From: CAWFPR01 sp963817635
GTDB lineage: Bacteria > Acidobacteriota > Vicinamibacteria > Vicinamibacterales > 2-12-FULL-66-21
DNA length: 64,000 nucleotides
Direction: 5' to 3'
Assembly: GCA_963817635.1 (NCBI GenBank)
Contig: CAWFPR010000014.1
Coordinates: 124,001 to 188,000, forward strand
The notes beneath the pieces are model-generated. The model made no database searches and was not told where the DNA came from. It saw nothing but the letters and a program-made list of their open reading frames with translations. Both the position numbers and the translations under genes were made by a program. Shown here piece after piece: positions 23,201 through 30,066 of the stretch. The first letter of the stretch is position 1. Every line of letters starts with the position of its first letter.

Positions 23201-24187
23201 GCCATCCTGACCGTGCCGCTCGCCAACCGCCAGCGCGACATCGAACGCGAGATCGACGATCTCGACCGCGGCGTGCACCTCGCGTCGCTCTGCTTCATCC
23301 TGCTCGGGGCGGCGATCGGCCTGTCGATGGCCGAGCGCATCGCCGATCCGGTGCGGCGGCTGACGCGGGCAACGCAGCGGATCGCCCGCGGCGACTTCGA
23401 CGCCCACATCGCCGTCCGGTCCGCCGACGAGCTCCGGCGACTGGTCGACGCGTTCAACAGCATGGCGGGCGAACTCAAGGCGCAGCGCGCTCAGCTCGAA
23501 CGCACGCACCGCCTGGAAGCCTGGGCGGAGATGGCCCGGCAGGTGGCGCACGAAATCAAGAACCCGTTGACGCCCATTCAGCTGTCGGCCGAACACCTCC
23601 AGCGGGTGCATGCCGACCGGGGCGAGCCGATGGGCCCCGTGCTCAACAGTTGCGTCGAGACGATTCTCGGGCAGGTGAAGCTGCTGCGGCAGATTTCCGC
23701 GGAGTTCTCCAGCTTCGCCTCGTCGCCCACCGCGCGGCCCGCGGCGGTGGACGTGCCGGACCTCGTCGCCGACGTGCTCGATCCCTACCGCACGGGGCTC
23801 GCCGGACGCATCGCCATCCGGAACGAGGTCAACGCACCGCTGCCGCGCGTCTTCGTGGATCGCACCCTGGTGGCGCGCGCCTTCGCCAACATCGTCGAAA
23901 ACGCGCTCCATGCCATGCCGGGCGAGGGGACGCTCCGCCTGACGGCGTCGCACGACGGCGCGTTCGTCACGATCCGCGCGAGCGACACAGGAGTGGGCAT
24001 GGACGAAGACGCGCTGCAACGGGTGTTCGAGCCGTACTTCTCGACCAAGACCACCGGCACCGGCCTGGGCCTGCCGATCGCCAGGCGGAACATCGAGCTG
24101 AACGGGGGATCCATCGACGTGGAGAGCGCGCGTGGCCGCGGGACCACCGTCATCCTGCGGCTGCCCCTGCTGTCTCCGGCGGCCTGA
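20258..24187 (+). CDS. Large multi-membrane sensor histidine kinase (NtrY-like)
   Basis: 1309 residues, about twice the usual size. The first ~830 residues contain many hydrophobic helices in three groups (about 20-40, 245-500, 800-870), separated by periplasmic-looking domains. A HAMP segment (ERIADPVRRLTRATQRIARGD) precedes the HisKA domain, with phosphoacceptor His1098 in MARQVAHEIKNPLTP. The HATPase domain has the N-box ENALHAMP, G1 DTGVGMDED, the F-box FEPYFSTK and G2 GTGLGLPIAR. HEIKNPLTPIQLSAEHLQR is typical of NtrY kinases that pair with sigma-54 activators. No response regulator is adjacent. The start is a GTG with no clear ribosome site. Confidence 0.92.
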   Translation: MSSPASGLLADRQRRVSWRRLLFAGLLGAAACGAIGAGLELWRFGVDTDATARRVEARVQDDFARMTGVLSRVAADVAGDPAAAQALVAGADAQRTLFDVLDRRAAGAAVQPDQLAVTIYDNRGLERAWMGRPSDIRAAGAADFFVTPSPLGLRLVHVAAILAPDGTRVGTVAAEHVLSPAPAASRLTATDWILPTTLGPVSLRMRYEGAGDQPRPNAVVVRAPDGEPLVEASVHPEDLDRARQGWRHGVIALVIALVAVTVFLLIGSLLDRRAVGRGVADVAWTTVAATALLALGSIGLWSAVALFEGGPPGLSVRLLLGSSTAAAAVALVAGPLLRLRIACRGRRSAPGDSPVRFTLLLLGAGVVVTLVLALFMRLLGRGVIPSAIDLRHFSFHPWNAARLATLLGILAAHTAALWFSTLVLTAALARWRLPPGVFSRVPIFLLWLLPPVGLVGLADWFGWAIPPAGVLLSASACALAALLSRPLMAWYRHATLAARILALFVAFVLPALLLYPSVNFFAEAAMRDLIETRYAVEAQTHEQVLQDRMSEAQREIDAMTILPDLVATDGAPLPTPRTDSAFLVWSQTALARNRLTSAIELYDRSNALVSRFALNFPEYTGTMQAPTTTTGCTWDNFAEVAPFGSEERRLLLAQRHICVSDGPGQPPHSIGTIVVHVGLDYRTLPFITSQIPYFEVFRPAGATASREGAAGSDVDVVIYGWGLGPIYTSRRVAWPITDDIFSKIYVPSRTPFWTTIRRGDDRYEVYFSNTRFAIFAIGYPALSVFDHLVHLAELVTMSGAAYVLVLLGTAIFTRIARERARLGRALLREIRASFYRKLFLAFVLASIIPVLTLAVVIRAYFATQLRADVEAEATRTTAVAQRVIEQSDALQRRASDAAAPDDLMVWVSQVIDQDVNIFEGAQLVATSERDLFESGLLPTRTPDEVYRAIVLQRLPSFVGEDQIGTVPFIVAAAPVRAGGHNAILTVPLANRQRDIEREIDDLDRGVHLASLCFILLGAAIGLSMAERIADPVRRLTRATQRIARGDFDAHIAVRSADELRRLVDAFNSMAGELKAQRAQLERTHRLEAWAEMARQVAHEIKNPLTPIQLSAEHLQRVHADRGEPMGPVLNSCVETILGQVKLLRQISAEFSSFASSPTARPAAVDVPDLVADVLDPYRTGLAGRIAIRNEVNAPLPRVFVDRTLVARAFANIVENALHAMPGEGTLRLTASHDGAFVTIRASDTGVGMDEDALQRVFEPYFSTKTTGTGLGLPIARRNIELNGGSIDVESARGRGTTVILRLPLLSPAA

Positions 24188-24348
24188 GCGGCCCTCACCG
24201 CGACAGCCGGCTGACTGCAGGCGGCCGCCGTGATGTGGGGATCGTCGTCCCACAGGACGCTGCCGTGCCAGGCCGGATCGCAGGCCGCGAGCGTGAGGAG
24301 CACGAACGCGCCGGGCAACCACGCCTGCCGCGTGCGGACCGCACGCAC
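24188..24348 (-). pseudogene. Remnant of the 5' end of a TPR/O-GlcNAc-transferase-like membrane protein
   Basis: Immediately after pssA, a GTG-started frame reads RTRQAWLPGAFVLLTLAA then DPAWHGSVLWDDDPHIT. That string is the typical start of large membrane TPR proteins, whose family continues with an LRSLDGLWRIW-like segment. Family similarity stops at about 24229 and nothing of the TPR body follows; the frame runs into the antisense of the histidine-kinase 3' end. I infer a deletion remnant (or an assembly join). A lipoprotein reading (LTLAAC) is possible but less likely. Confidence 0.55.
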
Positions 24349-24353
24349 CGCAC

Positions 24354-25130
24354 CTACTGCCCGTCGGCCGGCCGCCGCCGGAGCCGCTGGAACGCCCAGG
24401 CGCCGAGCGCGCCGGCGATGTATGAGTAGGAGAGGATGACGAGCGCCAGGCGGGGATGGGCGGCAATCAGCGCCAGCGCGACGGCGCCCACGAACAGCGC
24501 GAAGTACGACCGGTGCCACCCCACGTCGATGGCCTTGATGCTGCGGAACCGCACCGTGCTCACCATCAGGAACGCCGGCACGAGCACCATGGCGAGCGCC
24601 GGCAGCGCGGTCTGCCGATCCTGGAGTCCGTACGGGTAGAGATACACCGTTGCCGCGATGACCGCTGCGGCCGCCGGACTGGGCATCCCGACGAAGTAGC
24701 GCTTGTCGCTGACGACCGCGGTCGTGCTCTGCACGTTGAATCGCGCGAGGCGCATGGCGGCGGCAGCCACGAAGAGGAACCCGGCCGCCCATCCGATGCG
24801 CTTCAGCGGCCAGAGCCCCCACGTGAAGGCCAGGATCGCCGGCGCGAGGCCGAACGAGACGACGTCGGCCAGCGAATCCAGCTCAACGCCGAAGGCCGTC
24901 GACGAATTCGTCAGACGTGCGAAGAACCCGTCCAGCGTGTCGAGGATCATGGCCACGCCGATGAACAGCGCGGCCGTGTCGAAATCGGAGCGTGTGGCAT
25001 ACACGACGCAGGCGTAGCCGCAGAACAGGTTGGCCACGGTGAAAAGGGACGGAATGAGGTAGACGCCGCGGCGAAACCGCTTCGGGCGATCGCTGCGCCG
25101 GCGTCCGAGCGGCAGCCTATCGAGCATCAC
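24354..25130 (-). CDS. pssA: CDP-diacylglycerol-serine O-phosphatidyltransferase
   Basis: Integral membrane enzyme that makes phosphatidylserine from CDP-diacylglycerol and serine. It has 258 residues and about seven TM helices. The CDP-alcohol phosphatidyltransferase motif is visible as DTLDGFFARL, then nine residues later GVELDSLADVVSFG (D-x2-DG-x2-AR-x8-G-x3-D-x3-D). The start overlaps the end of psd by 14 nt, so both steps of phosphatidylethanolamine synthesis are in one operon. Confidence 0.95.
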   Translation of the reverse strand: MMLDRLPLGRRRSDRPKRFRRGVYLIPSLFTVANLFCGYACVVYATRSDFDTAALFIGVAMILDTLDGFFARLTNSSTAFGVELDSLADVVSFGLAPAILAFTWGLWPLKRIGWAAGFLFVAAAAMRLARFNVQSTTAVVSDKRYFVGMPSPAAAAVIAATVYLYPYGLQDRQTALPALAMVLVPAFLMVSTVRFRSIKAIDVGWHRSYFALFVGAVALALIAAHPRLALVILSYSYIAGALGAWAFQRLRRRPADGQ

Positions 25131-25755
25131 CGGCCCGAAGAGTCGCCAGGACCGTCACCCCGCCGACCACGCGCTGCCCCACTTCGGCGTGCAGCTCCGC
25201 GTCGGCTGGCAGGAAGACGTCCATGCGCGACCCGAACTTCATCAGCCCGACGCGCTGTCCGCGCTCGAGCACGTCGCCCTCGCGCACCCGGCAGACAATC
25301 CGCCTGGCCAGGATGCCGACCACCTGCCGGAACACCACTGGACGGCCCCCATGGTCCAGCCAGACCTCGTTCAACTCGTTGTCGTTCGAACCTGCGTCGT
25401 ACACCGGCAGGAATTTCCCCGGCCGGTACTCGACGCGGGTCACGCGGCCCGCGACCGGCGTCCGGTTGATGTGGACGTCCATGGGGGACAGGAAGATCGT
25501 GACCTGCTGCCATTCCCCCGGCGGCGCCCATCGGCTGTCGCCTGGCCCCGCGATCATCACCCTGCCGTCGGCTGGAGAGACCACCGCCCCGGGCTGCTGC
25601 GGGACGTCACGCTCGGGATCCCGGAAGAAATAGGTCAGAAACCCGGCCACGGCCGCACATGAGGCGGCCAGCGCGGGGCGCCGTGCCAGCGCCAGCGCGG
25701 CTGCGGGCAGGGCGGCGGCCGCGATGAACGGGTAACCGGCGCGATCGATCTTCAT
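25117..25755 (-). CDS. psd: Phosphatidylserine decarboxylase, short (archaeal-type) form
   Basis: Membrane-associated pyruvoyl enzyme that converts phosphatidylserine to phosphatidylethanolamine. About 212 residues from the ATG at 25755 (MKIDRAGYPFI). The N-terminal hydrophobic segment is followed by FFRDPERDVP, VVSPADGRV and SPMDVHINRTPVAG. The self-cleavage site is the Gly-Ser of MKFGSRMDVFLP near the C-terminus. Its length and motifs fit the short Psd class found in Acidobacteriota, Bacteroidetes and archaea. It precedes and overlaps pssA. Confidence 0.94.
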   Translation of the reverse strand: MKIDRAGYPFIAAAALPAAALALARRPALAASCAAVAGFLTYFFRDPERDVPQQPGAVVSPADGRVMIAGPGDSRWAPPGEWQQVTIFLSPMDVHINRTPVAGRVTRVEYRPGKFLPVYDAGSNDNELNEVWLDHGGRPVVFRQVVGILARRIVCRVREGDVLERGQRVGLMKFGSRMDVFLPADAELHAEVGQRVVGGVTVLATLRAGDAR

Positions 25756-25868
25756 GAAAAGAGGGTGCCTGACGCGGGGTGTCACACGGGGCAGCCTTCG
25801 CAGCCACCGGCCGGCGTCGTGCCGGCGGTGCGGAGGCTGGCCCGGGAGAGCGGTGGTTGGGACGGATT

Positions 25869-26114
25869 TCAGCCCTGCGCGTGCGCAGCGACACTGCCGC
25901 TGTGCCGTCGCAGGATGCTTTCCATCTGATCCTTCAACTGCAGCTTGCGTTTCTTGAGTGTGACTTCTTCGAGCTGTTCGGGTTCGGAGAGATGCGGGCG
26001 AGTCGTGAGGTTGTGTATCTTTTCGTCGAGATCGTGATGCTGCGTGGCCAGCTGCCGGAATTGCTCATTGTCTCGCAGCAGTTTACGCTTCAGCTCATCG
26101 AAGTCTGTCGGCAT
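25869..26114 (-). CDS. DUF465 (YdcH-family) coiled-coil protein
   Basis: 81 residues, highly charged and helical: FDELKRKLLRDNEQFRQLA leads into DLDEKIHNLTTRPHLSEPEQLEEVTLKKRKLQLKD (quoted in part), the DUF465 pattern. Function is unknown; family members are short helical-hairpin proteins. A strong ribosome site (AAAGGAGGCGGAG) lies just before the ATG. It stands alone between psd and rimI. Confidence 0.85.
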   Translation of the reverse strand: MPTDFDELKRKLLRDNEQFRQLATQHHDLDEKIHNLTTRPHLSEPEQLEEVTLKKRKLQLKDQMESILRRHSGSVAAHAQG

Positions 26115-26194
26115 CTCCGCCTCCTTTGGAGAAGACCCTCAGTCGCACAAGGCATTCATACAATAGGCACGGTACCATACCTTCGCGACCAGCA

Positions 26195-26677
26195 TCAAGA
26201 GTGGAATCTGGCCTGGCGCAGGTCCCGGCGCCAGAGGATCAGGGCGTCCTCTTCGGGGCTGGTGTAGTAGCGCGGCCGGACGGCCTCGACGGCGAAGCCG
26301 AGCCGCCGGTACAGCTCGAGCGCGGGCTCGTTCGACCTTCGCACTTCGAGGGTCGCCTGCTCCGCCCCATCCCGCGCGGCATCCGCGAGCACATGCTGCA
26401 TGAGCGCGGTGGCCAGGCCGCGGCGCCTCCACGACGGGGTAACCGCCACCGTGTTGACGTGGAGCTCGTCGAACACCAGCCAGCACGCGCAGAACGCCGC
26501 CAGGCGTGCGTCCGTCATCCGGAGGACGTACACGCGGGCCACGTCCGACTGGCCAAGCTCGCGCGCCAGCATGTCGCGTGTCCACGGGTTGGCGAAGCTC
26601 TCGGCCTCGAGCGCGGCCACCGCGTCGAGATCCGCTTCCGAGGTCAGGCGTTCGATCGTCCAGGCGGGGTCAGCCAT
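26195..26677 (-). CDS. rimI: Ribosomal-protein-alanine N-acetyltransferase RimI (GNAT)
   Basis: GNAT acetyltransferase of 160 residues. The acetyl-CoA-binding motif is TVAVTPSWRRRGLATALMQH, and EVRRSNEPALELYRRLGF follows with the late tyrosine region RPRYYTSPEEDALIL. It acetylates the N-terminus of S18 in E. coli. The ATG at 26677 is 14 nt after the tsaB stop; tsaB-rimI is a conserved pair. An apparent TsaB-RimI fusion frame is due to a tsaB frameshift. Confidence 0.92.
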   Translation of the reverse strand: MADPAWTIERLTSEADLDAVAALEAESFANPWTRDMLARELGQSDVARVYVLRMTDARLAAFCACWLVFDELHVNTVAVTPSWRRRGLATALMQHVLADAARDGAEQATLEVRRSNEPALELYRRLGFAVEAVRPRYYTSPEEDALILWRRDLRQARFHS

Positions 26678-26691
26678 ACGAGAGCGGCGCC

Positions 26692-27382
26692 TCAGGCGCC
26701 GGTACGACGGTCGCGCGCCAGTTCCGCGTCGGATTTGCGCACGTAAATCGGGACGACCGCGTGGGGCAGAACCGCACGCGAAGGATCGCGGGCCGCGATC
26801 TGGCCGATGGGACCGGCGAGCGCCGGCGGCGCCACCACCGTCGCGCCGCGCGGCAGGCGTCTGGCCGATGAGCGCGGAGTACCGCATCGCGCCGTCGCCG
26901 ATGAAGACGACTTCCCGCGAAGCCAGGGCTCCGGCCCACGCGTCCAGGACGACCTGCGGCCTGGCGGCGACGGCCTCCAGCCTGACCTCCTCTCCGTCCG
27001 GCGCGTACAGCGCGGCGTATACCTCGCCGCGCTGAGCGTCCATCCATGCGCCGACGAGCCGGGTCGCGTTCGTCCCGGCGCGGGCCAGCGCGTCGAGTGT
27101 GGAGACCGGAGCCACACGCGCCCCCGACGCCATGGCGAGACCCTGCATGGTCGCGATGCCGACGCGCAGTCCGGTGAACGATCCCGGCCCGGCCGCGACG
27201 GCGAACAGCTCGACGTCGCGCAGCGCGACACCGGCCAGGTCGAGCACGCGACCCAGGTCGCCCGGCAGGCGCTGGCCGTGCGGCGACGCTGGATCGCCGA
27301 CGAGCTGGGCCAGCACGTCGTCACCGCGCAGGACGGCGGCGCTCCCGGCGCGCGTGGTCGTGTCGAGCGAGAGGATGATCAA
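26692..27382 (-). CDS. tsaB: tRNA threonylcarbamoyladenosine biosynthesis protein TsaB (frameshifted)
   Basis: Partner of TsaD in making t6A37 of ANN-decoding tRNAs. The N-terminal domain begins IILSLDTTTRAGSAAVL, with AAGPGSFTGLRVGIATMQGL. The frame changes near 26861; the C-terminus then reads LPRGATVVAPPALAG to VPIYVRKSDAELARDRR, as expected for TsaB. The corrected length is about 229 residues. The start is TTG at 27382, 38 nt from the divergent mutS start. Confidence 0.9.
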
Positions 27383-27393
27383 TACGCCAATGT

Positions 27394-27399
27394 TATACT
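27394..27399 (+). promoter_or_regulatory. Possible -10 element in the tsaB-mutS divergent gap
   Basis: TATACT on the plus strand (AGTATA on the other) is the only AT-rich stretch in the 38-nt gap and could serve as a -10 element upstream of mutS, or in mirror image (GAGTATAAC) for tsaB. No matching -35 element is evident. Confidence 0.3.
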
Positions 27400-27420
27400 C
27401 ACCCGCACCAGCTCCCTGAA

Positions 27421-30066
27421 ATGGCGTCCCCCCCTGTGTCTTCCGAACCCGCCGGCGCCACGCCGGCCATGCGGCAGTTCTTCGAGGCGAAACGGCAGTA
27501 CCGCGATGCCATCGTCTTCTTCCGCATGGGGGATTTCTACGAGATGTTCTATGAGGACGCGCTGACCGCCGCGCGCGCCCTCGAGCTGACGCTCACCTCC
27601 CGATCGAAGGACTCGACCGGCGGCGCCATTCCGATGTGCGGGGTTCCGCACCACGCGGCCGACGGGTACATCGCCCGCCTCGTGAAGAAGGGTTTCCGGG
27701 TCGCCGTCTGCGAGCAGATGGAGGACCCGAAGAAGGCGAAGGGACTGGTCCGCCGCGAAGTCGTGCGCGTGGTCTCCCCCGGGACGTTGACCGACGCCGC
27801 GTACCTAGACGCACGCGAGCCGGCGTTTCTGGCCGGCATCGCGCCGGCGCAGCCGGGGCCGGGCTACGGCGTCGCGCTGCTGGATCTGTCGACGGGTGAA
27901 TTCACCGCCGCGGAGTTCAGCGGGGGCGACGCGCGTCAGGCGCTCGCCGACGAACTCTCCGTCCTGCGCCCGCGCGAGATCGTGACGCCGCGGGCGTTCA
28001 CCGAGCCGGCGGCGCTCGTCGAAGCCCTGCGCCTGCCGACGCGCGTCACGAGCGTGGACGACTGGACGTTCGAGTTCGAATCGGCGCGCGGCGCCCTCCT
28101 GGCGCAGTTGCAGGCGCACAGTCTGCAGGGCTTCGGCCTCGAAGATCGCCGGGCGGCCACCTGCGCGGCCGGCGCCCTCGTTCAGTATCTGCGCGAGACG
28201 CAGAAGGCGGACCTCGCCCACGTCCGCGACATCGCGTTCCGCACGGGGGCCGACTGTCTGCTGATCGATCCGACCACGCTGCGGAATCTCGAGGTCGTGG
28301 AGGCCGCCGACGGCGGGCGCACCGGATCGCTCCTGCACGAAATCGACCGCACGATCACGCCGATGGGCGGGCGGCTGCTGCGCGGCTGGCTGCTGCGGCC
28401 GCTGGTGGCCCTCGAGCGGATCCAGGATCGCCTCGATGCGGTCGAGGAGTTCGCGTTCCGCAGCACCGAGCGCGCGAAGGTGCGCGAGACGCTCAAGGCC
28501 GTCCACGACATCGAACGGCTCGTCGCCCGCGCCGCGCTCGGTACCGCCGGACCGCGCGATCTCGTGTCGCTGCGCCAGTCGATTGCGGCCGTTCCGCGCG
28601 TCCGCATGCTGCTCTCGGAGTTGCAGGCGCCGCTCGTGAAGAGCCTGATCGCCGAACTCGACGATCTGGCGGACCTGCGCGACGAAATCGAGCGCACGCT
28701 CGTCGACGAGCCGCCGGCCATCGCCCGGGACGGCGGCGCGGTCCGCGACGGCGTCGATCCGGAGCTGGACGATCTGCGGAACATCAGCCGGTCCGGCAAG
28801 CAGCGGATCGCCGAGATGGAAGAGGCCGAGCGCGCCCGCACCGGCATCACCAACCTCAAGATCCGCTACAACCGCGTCTTCGGGTACTACATCGAGATCT
28901 CCAGGTCGAACCTCGGAAGCGTGCCGCCCGACTACCACCGCAAGCAGACGATCGCGGGGGGCGAGCGCTACATCACGCCGGCGTTGAAGGAGTACGAGGA
29001 AAAGGTCCTGGGCGCCGACGAGCGCATCACCGCGCGCGAGATCGAGCTGTTCGACGCGCTCCGGCAGACCGTGGCCGCCGAAGCGCCGCGCATCCAGGAC
29101 ACGGCGCGCGGCCTGGCCTCGCTCGACGTGCTGTCGGCGCTCGCCGAAACGGCCGCGGTCGGCAACTACACGAAGCCGCAGGTACACGGCGGCGACGAGC
29201 TCGTCGCGAGCGATGCGCGCCACGCGGTGGTCGAACGCCATGTGGCCGACGCGTTCGTGCCCAACGACGTGACCCTCGACGCCGCCGGGCACCAGCTCGT
29301 CATCCTGACGGGCCCCAACATGGGCGGCAAGTCCACCTACCTGCGGCAGACCGCGCTCCTGTGCCTGATGGCGCAGGCGGGATCGTTCGTGCCGGCGCGG
29401 GCCGCGAAGCTCCCGATCGTCGATCGCCTGTTCGCGCGCGTGGGCGCCTCGGACAACATCGCGCGCGGGCAGTCCACCTTCATGGTCGAGATGCAGGAGA
29501 CGGCCAACATCCTGCACGCGGCGACGTCGCGCAGCCTGGTGATTCTCGACGAGATCGGCCGCGGCACGGCGACCTTCGACGGGCTCAGCCTCGCGTGGGC
29601 GGTCGCCGAGCACCTGGCCTCGAACCCGCGCGCGCGGCCGAAGACGATCTTCGCCACCCACTACCACGAGCTGACGGACCTGGCCGATGCCCTGCCGAGC
29701 GTCGCGAATTTTCACGTCGTCGTCCGCGAGTGGAAGGACGACATCGTGTTCCTCCGGAAGGTCGTGCCCGGCCGGTCGGACCGCAGCTACGGGATCCAGG
29801 TCGCCCGGCTCGCCGGACTCCCGCCGGCCGTGGTCGCGCGCGCCCGCGAAATCCTGAACGGCCTCGAGCGCGACGAGCTGACGCGCGGCGGGCGGCCGTC
29901 GCTGAGCGGCGACGGCAGCGTCCAGCGCCAGCTCGGGCTGTTCCAGGCGCCCCAGGCGGTGGACGATCCCGTGCACCGCCGGCTGCGCGAGGTCGACGTC
30001 GATCACCTCACGCCGATGCAGGCGCTGACACTCATTGCCGAGTTGAAGCGCGAGATCGATGAGTGA
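27421..30066 (+). CDS. mutS: DNA mismatch repair protein MutS
   Basis: Mismatch-recognition ATPase of 881 residues. The mismatch-binding Phe-x-Glu is in FFRMGDFYEMFYEDA near residue 36. The connector and lever domains are followed by IRYNRVFGYYIEISRSN. The ATPase domain has Walker A GPNMGGKSTYLRQ near residue 630, Walker B LVILDEIGRGTATFDG and the switch ATHYHELTDL. The stop overlaps the next gene by 8 nt. No mutL is in the window. Confidence 0.97.
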   Translation: MASPPVSSEPAGATPAMRQFFEAKRQYRDAIVFFRMGDFYEMFYEDALTAARALELTLTSRSKDSTGGAIPMCGVPHHAADGYIARLVKKGFRVAVCEQMEDPKKAKGLVRREVVRVVSPGTLTDAAYLDAREPAFLAGIAPAQPGPGYGVALLDLSTGEFTAAEFSGGDARQALADELSVLRPREIVTPRAFTEPAALVEALRLPTRVTSVDDWTFEFESARGALLAQLQAHSLQGFGLEDRRAATCAAGALVQYLRETQKADLAHVRDIAFRTGADCLLIDPTTLRNLEVVEAADGGRTGSLLHEIDRTITPMGGRLLRGWLLRPLVALERIQDRLDAVEEFAFRSTERAKVRETLKAVHDIERLVARAALGTAGPRDLVSLRQSIAAVPRVRMLLSELQAPLVKSLIAELDDLADLRDEIERTLVDEPPAIARDGGAVRDGVDPELDDLRNISRSGKQRIAEMEEAERARTGITNLKIRYNRVFGYYIEISRSNLGSVPPDYHRKQTIAGGERYITPALKEYEEKVLGADERITAREIELFDALRQTVAAEAPRIQDTARGLASLDVLSALAETAAVGNYTKPQVHGGDELVASDARHAVVERHVADAFVPNDVTLDAAGHQLVILTGPNMGGKSTYLRQTALLCLMAQAGSFVPARAAKLPIVDRLFARVGASDNIARGQSTFMVEMQETANILHAATSRSLVILDEIGRGTATFDGLSLAWAVAEHLASNPRARPKTIFATHYHELTDLADALPSVANFHVVVREWKDDIVFLRKVVPGRSDRSYGIQVARLAGLPPAVVARAREILNGLERDELTRGGRPSLSGDGSVQRQLGLFQAPQAVDDPVHRRLREVDVDHLTPMQALTLIAELKREIDE

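Noticed and set aside
26195..27382. A TsaB-RimI fusion
   Set aside because: Same cause: a frameshift near 26861 joins tsaB to the frame of rimI; the true TsaB C-terminus is visible in the other frame.
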